Source: Marinobacter guineae (GTDB lineage: Bacteria; Pseudomonadota; Gammaproteobacteria; Pseudomonadales; Oleiphilaceae). Taken from it: a stretch of 64,000 bases of DNA. The notes beneath the pieces were generated by a model. The model worked only from the letters and a program-made list of their open reading frames with translations. It did not search any database and was not told where the DNA came from. The translations under genes were made by a program, and so were the position numbers. The DNA lies in NCBI RefSeq assembly GCF_002744735.1, contig NZ_KZ319341.1, forward strand, positions 629,072-693,071. The letters are read 5' to 3'. Shown here in pieces: positions 16,699 through 28,861 of the stretch (the first letter of the stretch is position 1; every line of letters starts with the position of its first letter).

Positions 16699-17483
16699 TC
16701 GGCTTTTCTCCGATAGGCAATAAACATAAGGGCAGCGCCTGCAATAATCATCGGGAAGGAAAGTACCTGCCCCATGGTGAGCCAGTCAAAGGCCAGGTAA
16801 CCCAGTTGTGGGTCTGGCTGGCGCACAAATTCCACCACGAAGCGGAAAACGCCGTAGCAGATCAGGAACAGGCCCGACACCGCCATTCTGGGCCGTTGCC
16901 GAGAGGAGAACCACCACAGGATGACAAACAGAGCAACGCCTTCCAGGGCAAACTGGTAGAGCTGGGAGGGGTGACGGGCCAGGGAATCCGGTGCGGTGCG
17001 GAACACCATGCCCCAGGCAACGTCCGTGGGTTTGCCCCACAACTCGCCGTTAATAAAGTTTCCTATCCGGCCGGCGCCAAGCCCCACCGGCACCAGTGGT
17101 GCGACAAAATCGGCCAGACGCCAGAAGCCGGAACCAACCTTTCGCCCGTACCACCACATGGCAAACATAACGCCCAACAAACCGCCATGGAAGGACATAC
17201 CACCTTCCCAGACTCGCAGTAGCCAGAGCGGGTCTGCCAGAAAAGCATCAAAATTGTAAAACAGCACATAACCCAGGCGACCGCCAAGAATGACGCCCAG
17301 TGCAAGGTAAAACAGCAGATCTCCCATTTGTTCTTCGTTGATAGGAGACCAGGGCTTGCGAGTGCGGATCCGGCCGAGCCACCAGCCGGCGACAAAGCCC
17401 ACCAGATAGGTCAGGCCGTACCAGTGGATCTTGAGGGGGCCAATGGCAATGGCCACCGGATCAATCTGGGGGTGTTGCAGCAT
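16695..17483 (-). CDS. lgt: Phosphatidylglycerol--prolipoprotein diacylglyceryl transferase
   Basis: First step of lipoprotein maturation: transfers diacylglycerol from phosphatidylglycerol to the lipobox Cys of prolipoproteins at the inner membrane. It has 262 residues and seven likely membrane segments. The Lgt signature is present as GRIGNFINGELWGKPTD with the key Arg and Asn, and HWYGLTYLVGF near the start. lgt before thyA is a conserved gammaproteobacterial pair. Confidence 0.96.
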   Translation of the reverse strand: MLQHPQIDPVAIAIGPLKIHWYGLTYLVGFVAGWWLGRIRTRKPWSPINEEQMGDLLFYLALGVILGGRLGYVLFYNFDAFLADPLWLLRVWEGGMSFHGGLLGVMFAMWWYGRKVGSGFWRLADFVAPLVPVGLGAGRIGNFINGELWGKPTDVAWGMVFRTAPDSLARHPSQLYQFALEGVALFVILWWFSSRQRPRMAVSGLFLICYGVFRFVVEFVRQPDPQLGYLAFDWLTMGQVLSFPMIIAGAALMFIAYRRKAE

Positions 17484-17493
17484 CGATAACCTC

Positions 17494-18291
17494 TCAACTC
17501 AGGAAAAAACGGAGACCCACCAGCAAAAGCATGATGGAAAAAATACGCTTGAGAACCCGGGGGTTCAGCCGATGGGCCAGGTTGGCCCCTATCCGGGCAA
17601 AGAAAATGCTGGTGAGGATAATACCGATCAGCGCGGGCAGATGGACGAAACCGACACTCAGTTCCGGCAGAGCTGGATTCTGCCAGCCGGTCCAGATGTT
17701 GCCGAGCGCACCGGCAATGGCAATAGGCAGGCCGCAGGCGGCGGATGTACCCACAGCCTGTTGCATGCGAACGTTGCACCAGCTCAGGTAGGGAACGGTA
17801 ACTGTGCCACCACCAATCCCGAAGATGGCCGAGGCCCAGCCGATGCCTCCGCCGGCCACACCCAACCCCGCGAGGCCCGGAACATCCCGGCCGGGTTTGG
17901 GGCTCACATCAAACAACATCTTGACGGCGACGAGCGTGACAAAAACGCCAATGACCAGCTCAAGGGCCGGGCCACTCATCAACGACGCTGTCCATGCGCC
18001 AATCAGGGCTCCGACAATGATGCCCACCATCATCGGCATGAACAGATCCCAGCGCACAGCACCATGCTTGTGGTGGGAACGGATGGAACTGACCGACGTG
18101 AACACAATGGTTGCCAGTGAGGTACCCACCGCCAGGTGGGGAGCAATCTCCGGGCTGATGCCCTGGAGGCCGAAACTGAAAATCAGTACCGGGACAATGA
18201 TCAGCCCACCGCCAATGCCAAACAGACCCGCGACGGTGCCGGCAAGGGCGCCGAGGGCCAGATATGATGCAATTACATAAATCAGGGTCAT
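17494..18291 (-). CDS. TauE/SafE (TSUP) family membrane transporter
   Basis: A 265-residue inner-membrane protein with about eight hydrophobic segments in two related halves. Each half starts with a family repeat: GTVAGLFGIGGGLIIVPVL and GWASAIFGIGGGTVTVPYL. TSUP proteins carry sulfite, sulfonates or other organic anions; the substrate is not predictable here. It lies 10 bases upstream of lgt on the same strand and may share its transcript. Confidence 0.85.
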   Translation of the reverse strand: MTLIYVIASYLALGALAGTVAGLFGIGGGLIIVPVLIFSFGLQGISPEIAPHLAVGTSLATIVFTSVSSIRSHHKHGAVRWDLFMPMMVGIIVGALIGAWTASLMSGPALELVIGVFVTLVAVKMLFDVSPKPGRDVPGLAGLGVAGGGIGWASAIFGIGGGTVTVPYLSWCNVRMQQAVGTSAACGLPIAIAGALGNIWTGWQNPALPELSVGFVHLPALIGIILTSIFFARIGANLAHRLNPRVLKRIFSIMLLLVGLRFFLS

Positions 18292-18379
18292 AGTTTGTCA
18301 CACACCCGGAAAAACCAAGGCTGGTATGATACACAGCGCAAGAGTCAACTTCATTAACTCCGGGAGCCCACCCTCAACC

Positions 18380-19153
18380 ATGTGCCTGATCGCCTTTAGC
18401 CTTGGCCAGAACCCTCATTTCCCACTGGTTGTCGCGGCAAACCGGGATGAATTTTTCCGTCGCCCCACCGCCGCCATGGACTGGTGGACCACTGATACAG
18501 GCACCCGGGTGCTGGCCGGCAGAGATCTCCAGTCCTGGGGTACCTGGCTTGCAATCTCAGCGGAAGGTGATGTCAGCGCCGTTACCAACGTGCGGGAAGG
18601 CACTTCGGAAACCGGCCGTATCAGCCGGGGTGAACTGCCCTTGCGGGCACTCACAGAGTCGCGGAGCGAGCTTGAAGGCTACCTGCTCGATAATGCCGAC
18701 CACTACTCCGGCTTCAACCTCGTACACGTGACCGCCCGGGACGGCTGGTACTTCAGTAACCGGGACGCTCACCCCGGCCGGCATATCCACCGCGGCGTTT
18801 ATGGACTCAGCAACCATCTCCTGCAAACCCCCTGGCCCAAACTGCTGCGCCTGCGACAGGCCGCTGGTGATGCCGTTGTCGCAGCCGGAGTCGATGCGGG
18901 TGCCCTGCACGATGAGCTCGTCACCCTGCTCCAGGACACCACTCCGGCCCCTGACCGGTTGTTGCCCGACACCGGAGTGGGGATTGACACCGAACGATTT
19001 CTCTCGTCTCCCTTCATTGTCGGCTCAGACTACGGCACCCGGGCGACGACTGTGATCAGCGTTTCCGACACCGGAGAAATTCACGTTACCGAACAGAGCT
19101 GGGGACCGGATGCCGAAACCGGTGAACGCCGTCACTTCCACTGGCAGCGGTAG
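18380..19153 (+). CDS. NRDE / TANGO2-family protein
   Basis: The product opens MCLIAF and carries the AANRDEFFRRPT motif that names the NRDE family. A Cys directly after Met is conserved and resembles an N-terminal nucleophile, though enzymatic activity is unproven; TANGO2 relatives have been linked to heme handling and lipid metabolism. The ATG at 18380 is chosen because the conserved Cys2 follows it; an earlier in-frame ATG at 18326 would bury it. The 257 residues match bacterial members. It diverges from the TSUP gene. Confidence 0.85.
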   Translation: MCLIAFSLGQNPHFPLVVAANRDEFFRRPTAAMDWWTTDTGTRVLAGRDLQSWGTWLAISAEGDVSAVTNVREGTSETGRISRGELPLRALTESRSELEGYLLDNADHYSGFNLVHVTARDGWYFSNRDAHPGRHIHRGVYGLSNHLLQTPWPKLLRLRQAAGDAVVAAGVDAGALHDELVTLLQDTTPAPDRLLPDTGVGIDTERFLSSPFIVGSDYGTRATTVISVSDTGEIHVTEQSWGPDAETGERRHFHWQR

Positions 19154-19164
19154 CGAGCAAGCTC

Positions 19165-19173
19165 TGGTATAAT
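19165..19173 (+). promoter_or_regulatory. Extended -10 promoter for xseB-ispA
   Basis: TGGTATAAT, an extended -10 motif with a perfect TATAAT, ends 35 bases before xseB. No -35 hexamer is apparent, as is usual for extended -10 promoters. Confidence 0.55.
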
Positions 19174-19208
19174 TCGCGAAATTCCGCCACCCGATCGGAG
19201 GGCCCCTG

Positions 19209-19463
19209 ATGGCCGGTGAACAAGGCGCCACATCTATAGCTGATTTTGAAAAATCCCTTGATGAACTGGAAAAGCTGGTTCGCGATCTGGAACAGGGGGA
19301 GCTGTCTCTCGAGCAGTCTCTGACAGCCTTTGAACGCGGCGTCAAACTGACCCGTGAATGTCAGCAGGCCCTGAAAAGTGCCGAGCAGCGCGTCGAGCAG
19401 CTGGTTCAGAACAGCGATGGCACCCTGGAAACCCGTCCGTTTTCTCCGGACGACGCAGACTGA
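19209..19463 (+). CDS. xseB: Exodeoxyribonuclease VII small subunit
   Basis: An 84-residue, mostly helical acidic protein. Its motif FEKSLDELEKLVRDLEQGELSLEQSLTAFERG is the XseB hallmark. Several copies bind one XseA to form exonuclease VII, which degrades single-stranded DNA in the cytoplasm. XseA is not in the window. CGGAGGG precedes the start. The stop overlaps the ispA start by one base (TGATG), the classic xseB-ispA-dxs order. Confidence 0.95.
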   Translation: MAGEQGATSIADFEKSLDELEKLVRDLEQGELSLEQSLTAFERGVKLTRECQQALKSAEQRVEQLVQNSDGTLETRPFSPDDAD

Positions 19464-20359
19464 TGACCGGACAAAACCAGCTTGCAGTGGACTTTCTCGA
19501 AACCTGCCGGGCCCGCGTAGACGCGGAACTGGACCGGTGCATTGAACAGGATTCGGCATCAGGGCGCCTGCAGGAAGCCATGCGTTACAGCGTTCTGGGC
19601 GGCGGTAAACGAATCCGACCCGCCCTGTGCCTGGCCGCCGCCAGGGCTCTGGGCCAGTCCGGTGACCAGGCCCTGATTCCCGCCTGTGCGGTGGAACTGG
19701 TCCATGCCTATTCATTGATTCACGATGACCTTCCCGCCATGGATGACGACGAACTCCGGCGTGGGCGCCCCACCACCCACATCGCCTTTGATGAAGCGAC
19801 CGCCATTCTGGCCGGGGATGCCCTCCAGGCGCTGGCGTTTGGCTGGCTGGCAGAGGCTCCGGGGTTGTCTGAGTCGGCGCGCCTGGCCATGGTGCAGGAA
19901 CTCGCTGGCGCCAGCGGCCACAGGGGCATGGTCGGTGGTCAGGCAATCGATCTTGAATCCGTCGGCAAAACCCTCGCGCTGAGCCAGCTGGAGACCATGC
20001 ACCGTCACAAAACCGGCGCATTGATCGAAGCCAGCGTCCGGATTGGCGCGATCACCGCGCCCTCGGTCAGCAAACAGGCACTGGCGTCGCTGACCCGCTA
20101 TGCCAAGGCCCTTGGCCTGGCTTTCCAGGTCCAGGATGACTTGCTGGACATCGAAGGGGACACCGAAGTGATTGGCAAACCCCAGGGCTCGGACGCCGCC
20201 CGGTCCAAACCCACCTACCCCGCCCTGCTTGGCGTCGCCGGTGCCAGAGAGCATCTGGCGGATCTGCTTGAGACCGCGCAGCAAAGCCTCCGGGAGTTCG
20301 GTCCCGAAGCAGACCCGTTGCGGGCAATGGCCGATTACGTGGTGGCAAGAACCCATTGA
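19463..20359 (+). CDS. ispA: Farnesyl diphosphate synthase (geranyltranstransferase)
   Basis: Condenses isopentenyl diphosphate with dimethylallyl and then geranyl diphosphate to give farnesyl diphosphate, feeding undecaprenyl and quinone side-chain synthesis. The first Asp-rich motif is in HDDLPAMDDDELRRGRPT and the second in QVQDDLLDIEGD; GGGKRIRP is also present. The product has 298 residues. The start at 19463 overlaps the xseB stop; longer frames extend back into xseB and lack homology. Confidence 0.95.
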   Translation: MTGQNQLAVDFLETCRARVDAELDRCIEQDSASGRLQEAMRYSVLGGGKRIRPALCLAAARALGQSGDQALIPACAVELVHAYSLIHDDLPAMDDDELRRGRPTTHIAFDEATAILAGDALQALAFGWLAEAPGLSESARLAMVQELAGASGHRGMVGGQAIDLESVGKTLALSQLETMHRHKTGALIEASVRIGAITAPSVSKQALASLTRYAKALGLAFQVQDDLLDIEGDTEVIGKPQGSDAARSKPTYPALLGVAGAREHLADLLETAQQSLREFGPEADPLRAMADYVVARTH

Positions 20360-20446
20360 ATCCCCGTGCCCCGAAGGCGCACACTGGCCTTAAATATTTT
20401 CGTAACAACTGGCCTGGCTTGTATGAAACGGGCTCCCCTGTTCCCT

Positions 20447-20452
20447 TATAAT
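20447..20452 (+). promoter_or_regulatory. Candidate -10 box of dxs
   Basis: A perfect TATAAT lies 40 bases before the dxs start in the 133-base ispA-dxs gap; the nearest TTGTAT is 22 bases upstream, so the -35 is unclear. If used, dxs has its own promoter besides read-through from xseB-ispA. Confidence 0.35.
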
Positions 20453-20492
20453 GCCAGTCAGTTATCGAACGTACCGGAAAAGACCCGAGCAG

Positions 20493-22424
20493 ATGCAGGA
20501 TACTTATATTTTCAAGGAAATCCCGTCACAGCGGCCCAATACTCCGCTGCTGGACCGGGTTGATGCACCGGCCCAGCTGCGCGAGCTGGCTCCGGAACAG
20601 CTGACCCAGCTGGCCCGTGAACTCAGAGCGTTCCTGTTGTGGTCTGTGGGCCAGACCGGAGGCCATTTCGGGGCAGGTCTCGGCGTGCTCGAACTTACCG
20701 TTGCCCTTCACTATGTCTTCAACACTCCCACTGACCGTCTGGTCTGGGATGTCGGTCACCAGGCTTACCCCCACAAGATTCTGACCGGACGGCGGGAGGC
20801 TATGGGCAGCATCCGGCGCAAGGGAGGGCTTGCCGGCTTTCCCAAACGGGCCGAAAGTGAATACGACACCTTCGGCGTAGGCCACTCCAGCACATCCATC
20901 AGCGCCGCCTTGGGCATGGCCATTGCCGCCCGCCTGCAACGAACCGGCCGGAAAAGCATTGCGGTGATCGGCGACGGCGCCATGACCGCCGGCATGGCAT
21001 TCGAGGCTCTGAATCATGCCGGCCACCTGCACGCCGACATGCTGGTGATTCTGAACGACAATGACATGTCGATTTCCCATAACGTCGGGGGGCTGTCCAA
21101 CTACTTTGCCAAGCTGCTGTCCAGCCGTACCTATAACCAGGTTCGCGACAGCAGCAAGAAAGTCCTTCAGGGCGCACCGCACCTGATGGCCCTTGCGAAA
21201 AAGACTGAAGAGCATTTCAAGGGCATGATTGCGCCAGGCACCTTGTTTGAAGAGCTGGGATTCAATTACATCGGGCCCATTGATGGCCATGACCTGCCTC
21301 TGCTGGTTGAAACCCTGGAAAACATCCGAGAGCTTGAAGGCCCGCAGTTCCTGCATGTGGTGACTACCAAAGGCAAAGGCTTTGCGCCGGCAGAGGCCGA
21401 CCCGATTGGGTATCACGCCATCAACAAGATCGACCCTGTGCCGCCAAGCAAACCCGAGCCGATCAAACCAAAGCCCGCGAAGCCCAAGTACGCCAACGTC
21501 TTCGGCCAGTGGCTGTATGATTCGGCGGAGCAGGATGAACGGGTGGTCGGCATCACCCCGGCCATGTGTGAAGGCTCCGACCTGCTGGCCTTCTCACAGC
21601 GGTTCCCGGATCGCTATTTCGATGTTGCGATTGCCGAACAGCACGCCGTCACCCTCGCGGCCGGCCTGGCCTGTGATGGCGCAAAGCCGGTGGTTGCAAT
21701 CTACTCCACCTTCCTGCAGCGCGCCTACGACCAGCTGATCCACGATGTTGCCATCCAGAATCTGGATGTGCTGTTTGCCATCGATCGCGCTGGCCTGGTG
21801 GGCGAGGACGGCCCCACCCACGCCGGGGCCTTCGATATCAGCTACCTGCGATGCATACCGAATATGGTGGTGATGACCCCGTCCGATGAAAACGAAACCC
21901 GTCAGATGCTGCAGACTGGCATGTTGTATGAGGGCCCTGCTTCGGTTCGTTACCCGAGGGGAACCGGGCCGGGCGCCGAGATCCGGCAGGCGCTGACACC
22001 AATGGAAATCGGCAAGGGCCGGACTGTGCGTGCTGGCAAAGGGGTGGCCATTCTCAACTTCGGCACCCTGCTGGCACCTGCCCTGGAGGCCGCCGAAGCA
22101 CTGGGAGCGACTGTGGCAGATATGCGTTTCGTCAAACCCCTCGACGAGGAACTGGTGCTGGAACTTGCCGAACAGCACGAGCTGCTGGTGACCCTGGAAG
22201 AAAACGCCGTTGCCGGGGGTGCCGGCAGTGCTGTCACCGAATTCCTGAACCGCCATCAGGTATCCATGCCGATGCTGCAACTGGGGCTGCCAGACACCTT
22301 CATGGACCACGGCAAGCATGGCGAATTGCTGGCGGATTGCGGTCTGGACGCTGCAGGAATCGAAGCGTCAATTGCCGCGCGAATAGAAACCCTTCGGCAC
22401 CAGAATCTGAAAGTCGTCAAATAA
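20493..22424 (+). CDS. dxs: 1-deoxy-D-xylulose-5-phosphate synthase
   Basis: Thiamine-diphosphate enzyme joining pyruvate and glyceraldehyde 3-phosphate, the entry step of the MEP isoprenoid pathway. The 643-residue product has the three transketolase-like domains: the cofactor site GDGAMTAGMAFEALNHAG, the central EQHAVTLAAGLA with the catalytic Glu, and the C-terminal LVTLEENAVAGGAGSAV. The start ATG at 20493 (MQDTYIFKEIP) fits family N termini; an upstream ATG at 20451 lies on the putative -10 box. A bidirectional terminator follows. Confidence 0.97.
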   Translation: MQDTYIFKEIPSQRPNTPLLDRVDAPAQLRELAPEQLTQLARELRAFLLWSVGQTGGHFGAGLGVLELTVALHYVFNTPTDRLVWDVGHQAYPHKILTGRREAMGSIRRKGGLAGFPKRAESEYDTFGVGHSSTSISAALGMAIAARLQRTGRKSIAVIGDGAMTAGMAFEALNHAGHLHADMLVILNDNDMSISHNVGGLSNYFAKLLSSRTYNQVRDSSKKVLQGAPHLMALAKKTEEHFKGMIAPGTLFEELGFNYIGPIDGHDLPLLVETLENIRELEGPQFLHVVTTKGKGFAPAEADPIGYHAINKIDPVPPSKPEPIKPKPAKPKYANVFGQWLYDSAEQDERVVGITPAMCEGSDLLAFSQRFPDRYFDVAIAEQHAVTLAAGLACDGAKPVVAIYSTFLQRAYDQLIHDVAIQNLDVLFAIDRAGLVGEDGPTHAGAFDISYLRCIPNMVVMTPSDENETRQMLQTGMLYEGPASVRYPRGTGPGAEIRQALTPMEIGKGRTVRAGKGVAILNFGTLLAPALEAAEALGATVADMRFVKPLDEELVLELAEQHELLVTLEENAVAGGAGSAVTEFLNRHQVSMPMLQLGLPDTFMDHGKHGELLADCGLDAAGIEASIAARIETLRHQNLKVVK

Positions 22425-22447
22425 ACAAACCCTGGTGCCTGAAACGC

Positions 22448-22477
22448 AAAAAAGCCCGCGACTGTCGCGGGCTTTTT
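22448..22477. terminator. Bidirectional rho-independent terminator between dxs and ribA
   Basis: AAAAAGCCCGCGA and TCGCGGGCTTTTT form a 13-bp hairpin with a three-base loop, flanked by A and T runs. It serves dxs on the plus strand and the convergent ribA on the minus strand. Confidence 0.92.
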
Positions 22478-22487
22478 AAATTCTGGT

Positions 22488-23102
22488 TCACGCCTCGGGG
22501 TCGTCGTCCTGGTGCGTTTCCAGCCAGTGCCCAAGCTTGCTCTGCTTGGTATTGAGGTAATGCTCGTTGTGAGGGTTACGACCAACGTGGAGAGGCATCC
22601 GCTCGACAATCTCGATGCCGTAAGACGAGAGGGCCTTCACCTTTCTCGGGTTGTTGGTCATCAGTCGCAGGCTCTTGATACCCAGATGCTCCAGCATGTC
22701 CTTGCACATGCTGTAATCACGCAGATCGGCGGCAAATCCCAGGCGCTCATTGGCCTCTACCGTGTCGGCACCCTGATCCTGCAGGTGATAGGCGCGAATC
22801 TTGTTCAGAAGCCCGATGCCCCGGCCCTCCTGGCGCAGATACATCAGGATGCCGCGACCTTCACGGGCAATACTGCGCAGGGCTTCCTCGAGCTGATAGC
22901 CACAGTCGCAACGCATGCTGTAGAGAGCATCACCGGTAAGGCACTCGGAGTGAGTGCGGGCAAGCATGGGTTCGTCACTGTCCAGATCGCCCAGAGTCAG
23001 GGCAACGTGCTCCTTTCCGGTGTCCGGTTCTTCGAAGCCATGCATGTCAAACACCCCGAACGGGGTCGGCAACCGGCAGGTCTGGATGTAACGAACAGCC
23101 AC
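22488..23102 (-). CDS. ribA: GTP cyclohydrolase II
   Basis: First step of riboflavin synthesis: opens GTP to the diaminopyrimidinone with loss of formate and pyrophosphate. Zinc-binding cysteines lie in CLTGDALYSMRCDCG; GRGILMYLRQEGRGIGL and MTNNPRKV are further signatures. I choose GTG 23102 because GAGGA lies seven bases upstream and the 204-residue product matches the usual length near 200; an ATG at 23126 lacks a ribosome site. It is a stand-alone enzyme, not fused to RibB. Confidence 0.93.
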   Translation of the reverse strand: MAVRYIQTCRLPTPFGVFDMHGFEEPDTGKEHVALTLGDLDSDEPMLARTHSECLTGDALYSMRCDCGYQLEEALRSIAREGRGILMYLRQEGRGIGLLNKIRAYHLQDQGADTVEANERLGFAADLRDYSMCKDMLEHLGIKSLRLMTNNPRKVKALSSYGIEIVERMPLHVGRNPHNEHYLNTKQSKLGHWLETHQDDDPEA

Positions 23103-23236
23103 AGTGGTTCCTCGTGGTTCAGTCATTGGGGCCGCGCATTCTATCACGGGCCCGCCTGCTTGGCGTAGTCTCGACACTGTAGCTCCTCCGGTATGTGCTC
23201 AGTACCGAACACTTACGAGCGCGACGACCGGCCAGA

Positions 23237-23719
23237 TCAGGACTTGTCGGCCACCCAGTGACCACTCCGGCCACCTTTCTTCTCCAGCAGGCGGACAGAA
23301 CCGATTTCCATGCCCCGGTCGACAGCCTTACACATATCGTACAGGGTCAATGCTGCGACGCTCGCAGCGGTTAGCGCTTCCATCTCGACACCGGTCGGGC
23401 CGGACAGCTTGCAGCGGGTAAGAATGTGGACCGAAGCACCATCTTCGCCAGGCGTCAGCTCTACCTTGACCGAGGTGAGATTGAGGGCGTGACACAGGGG
23501 AATCAGGTCGTGAGTTGTCTTCGCTGCCATGATCCCGGCAATACGGGCCACGGCCAGGACATCGCCCTTGGGGTGCTCACCATCCACAATCATGTTCAGG
23601 GTCTCCGGCGCCATTCGAATGGTTGCCTCGGCGCGGGCCTCCCGTTCGGTGGCGGCCTTATCGGTCACATCCACCATACGGGCTTCGCCCTTGTCATCAA
23701 GATGGGTCAGTTTGCTCAC
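23237..23719 (-). CDS. moaC: Cyclic pyranopterin monophosphate synthase
   Basis: Acts with MoaA to turn GTP into cyclic pyranopterin monophosphate for molybdenum cofactor. Motifs KGDVLAVARIAGIMAAKTTHDLIPLCHAL and TGVEMEALTA carry the active-site residues. GTG 23719 is preceded by AGGAGA at good spacing and gives 160 residues, the family length; the frame upstream has no homology. No other moa gene is nearby. Confidence 0.94.
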   Translation of the reverse strand: MSKLTHLDDKGEARMVDVTDKAATEREARAEATIRMAPETLNMIVDGEHPKGDVLAVARIAGIMAAKTTHDLIPLCHALNLTSVKVELTPGEDGASVHILTRCKLSGPTGVEMEALTAASVAALTLYDMCKAVDRGMEIGSVRLLEKKGGRSGHWVADKS

Positions 23720-23806
23720 AGAATCTCCTGGAATTGGTTGTGCCAGATAACAAAAATACAGGCTTATCAGCATAACAGAGATGGGCGCAGAGGCCGCTGA
23801 TAACCG

Positions 23807-24778
23807 TCAGTTTTCCGGCCACCAGAAGCTGATACCGGCGATCCCCTGCCCACCCTGTTGCCGGGCCTCGGGAAGATCCGCAAGGGTGAGTCCGCCAAGG
23901 CCAAAGACCGGAACCGGCGCGCCGGACACCAGGGTACCAAACGCCTCCCAGCCCATGGTCGGCTCTTCGGGATGGCTTAGGGTTGGTTTGACGGGCCCGA
24001 GCGTAACGTAGTCCGCGCCAATGGCGACGGCCTGGTCAATCTCCGTCGCGTCATGGCAGGAAACACCCAGCCACGCACTCACCGGAATCGGCCTCTCCGC
24101 CTGTTTGGCCGCTTCCCGCCAGGGCAGGTGCAGACCACAGGCACCAGGCGTGCCGTAAAAAACCTCTGGGGCACCGTGCACGATCAGCCCGGCGCCTGCC
24201 GCTTCGCAAACCGGAACGGCCGCTGCCGCAAGCTGACGATAATCCGGCCCGGTCATAGCCGGGGCACGGAGCACCACCAGTGCCTGCGAGGCACCAGCCA
24301 ACCCGGACCGAAGACGCTCGATGGTCTCTCCAGCACTGGCTGCCGTTCCGGTAATCGCCAGCTGTGCTGGCAACCGCAACGCCCGGATAATAGGCCGGTT
24401 GGCAGCCGGGAAATCCTGATCCCGGAGCCGGTCAGGGTCAAGCCATTCCACCGGCTGGCCCTCACAGCCCTCAGGCTCGCCTTCAGCGGCTCTGGTCGCC
24501 CACACATCGAGGAAAACCCGCTTATCGCCATAGTCATGGCGGATACCTATTACCGGCTCCAGAGAGGCCTCAGGTACCTTCAGGCCCGTTTCCTCAGCGA
24601 TCTCACGCACCAGAGCCGCCTGAACACTTTCGCCCGGCTCCACCTTGCCACCGGGGAACTCAAGCAAGCCGCCCTGATGCACATGGTCTGGCCGCCGGGC
24701 AATGAGCACCCGCTCATCGCGGATAATAACCGCCACGGCAACGTGGATTTCTTTCACCTGGGCTTCCCGGACTGTCAT
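23807..24778 (-). CDS. Nudix hydrolase fused to ThiE-like domain (MutT-like)
   Basis: Residues ~10-135 are a Nudix domain with an intact box (GKVEPGESVQAALVREIAEETGL), like MutT, which clears 8-oxo-dGTP. Residues ~140-323 resemble thiamine-phosphate synthase (ADYVTLGPVKPTLSHPE, FGLGGLTLADLPEA). This fusion is common in pseudomonad-type genomes; the role of the ThiE part is unsettled. ATG 24778 follows the argJ stop by two bases, so both are likely made from one transcript. Confidence 0.88.
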   Translation of the reverse strand: MTVREAQVKEIHVAVAVIIRDERVLIARRPDHVHQGGLLEFPGGKVEPGESVQAALVREIAEETGLKVPEASLEPVIGIRHDYGDKRVFLDVWATRAAEGEPEGCEGQPVEWLDPDRLRDQDFPAANRPIIRALRLPAQLAITGTAASAGETIERLRSGLAGASQALVVLRAPAMTGPDYRQLAAAAVPVCEAAGAGLIVHGAPEVFYGTPGACGLHLPWREAAKQAERPIPVSAWLGVSCHDATEIDQAVAIGADYVTLGPVKPTLSHPEEPTMGWEAFGTLVSGAPVPVFGLGGLTLADLPEARQQGGQGIAGISFWWPEN

Positions 24779-24780
24779 GC

Positions 24781-25998
24781 TCAGCTGCGGTACTCGGCGT
24801 TGATGGTGACGTAATCGTGTGAGAAGTCGCAAGTCCAAACGGTTTCCCGCACTTCACCCCGCTTGAGATCAATGGCAATGGTGATCTCTTCCCGGTCCAT
24901 CACCGCCTGGCCCCGGGCTTCCGAATAATCGTCTGCCCGGCCACCATTTCGCACCAGACAGACGTCCCCGAGGTAGATTTCCAGGGCATTGAGATCCAGA
25001 CCTTCAACGCCAGCGCGCCCCACCGCCGCCAGAATCCGTCCCCAGTTAGGGTCTGAGGCATACAAGGCGGTTTTCACCAGTGGCGAATGGGCAACGGTAT
25101 AGGCCACATCCAGCGCTTCCTGCTGACTGGCCGCACCACTGACGTCAATGGTGACGAACTTGGTGGCGCCTTCGCCATCACGGACGATGGCATGCGCCAG
25201 CTCCAGATACACCTTCTGAAGAGCCTCCCTGAGCTTAGCCAGCGATGGGCTGGATTCGGTAATTTCCGGGCCACCGTACTGGCCACTGGCAATCAGCATG
25301 CAGGCGTCGTTGGTGGAAGTGTCGCCATCGATGGTAATGCGATTGAAGGTCTTCTCTCCCAACTCAGAGGCGAGAGTTTGCAGAAGCTCCGGCGCAATTC
25401 GGGCGTCGGTGGCAATAAAGCCAAGCATCGTTGCCATATTGGGGCGAATCATACCAGCGCCCTTGCTGATGCCGGAGATGGTCACCGTGTGGCCACCCAG
25501 CTCGACCTGACAGGACGCGCCCTTGGGCCTGGTGTCTGTCGTCATAATGCCACTGGCGGCCTCAGCCCAGCGGTCTTCGGCCGCACTTGCAAGAGCTTCG
25601 GGAAGCGCGCCGACAATCTTCTGAACCGGCAGCGGCTCGCCAATGACACCCGTGGAAAAAGGCAGGATCTCAGACTCACTGACGCCAGCTTCACCTGCCA
25701 GGGCCTGACAACAGGCAATAGCATCCTGCATACCCCGTTCGCCGGTTCCGGCATTGGCATTACCCGTATTGATCAGCAGGTACCGGGGCGACGCCACCGC
25801 CAGGTGCCTGCGGCTCAGCGTGACCGGTGCGGCACAGAACTGGTTTTTGGTGAAGATACCGGCAACGCGGCTTTCCGGGGCCAGCTCAAACAAAACCACA
25901 TCCTTTCGCCCCGGCTTCTTGATACCGGCACTGGCAATGCCAAGCCGGACTCCGGCCACCGGATAAAACTCAGGTAAGGTTCCCGGACCTACCGCCAT
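24781..25998 (-). CDS. argJ: Bifunctional ornithine acetyltransferase / N-acetylglutamate synthase
   Basis: Recycles the acetyl group in arginine synthesis by moving it from N-acetylornithine to glutamate. ArgJ cleaves itself at an Ala-Thr bond; the site is visible as MATMLGF with the nucleophile Thr190. INTGNANAGTGERG and the EIYLGDVCLVRNGG ending are typical. The length is 405 residues. GGAG lies eight bases before the ATG. First gene of the argJ-Nudix pair, downstream of the secA terminator. Confidence 0.96.
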   Translation of the reverse strand: MAVGPGTLPEFYPVAGVRLGIASAGIKKPGRKDVVLFELAPESRVAGIFTKNQFCAAPVTLSRRHLAVASPRYLLINTGNANAGTGERGMQDAIACCQALAGEAGVSESEILPFSTGVIGEPLPVQKIVGALPEALASAAEDRWAEAASGIMTTDTRPKGASCQVELGGHTVTISGISKGAGMIRPNMATMLGFIATDARIAPELLQTLASELGEKTFNRITIDGDTSTNDACMLIASGQYGGPEITESSPSLAKLREALQKVYLELAHAIVRDGEGATKFVTIDVSGAASQQEALDVAYTVAHSPLVKTALYASDPNWGRILAAVGRAGVEGLDLNALEIYLGDVCLVRNGGRADDYSEARGQAVMDREEITIAIDLKRGEVRETVWTCDFSHDYVTINAEYRS

Positions 25999-26052
25999 TC
26001 TGTCACTCCTCTGTCTTTAAACCCACAAGAGACCCTACGGCCAACTCAAAAC

Positions 26053-26097
26053 GAAAAAACCCGCAGCCCGCCAGTTCTTGCTGGCCGATTGCGGGTT
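26053..26097 (-). terminator. Rho-independent terminator after secA
   Basis: On the minus strand AACCCGCA and TGCGGGTT close a stem with an inner GCCAG/CTGGC hairpin, followed by six T residues. It lies 26 bases past the secA stop and separates secA from argJ. Confidence 0.9.
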
Positions 26098-26122
26098 CCG
26101 GACTCCCGGTCAGTTTACTGAA

Positions 26123-28861
<2,739 letters not shown>

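Noticed and set aside
23807..24778. Nudix-ThiE fusion as a novel bifunctional enzyme
   Set aside because: The same fusion is widespread in related bacteria and already known, so it is not new here.
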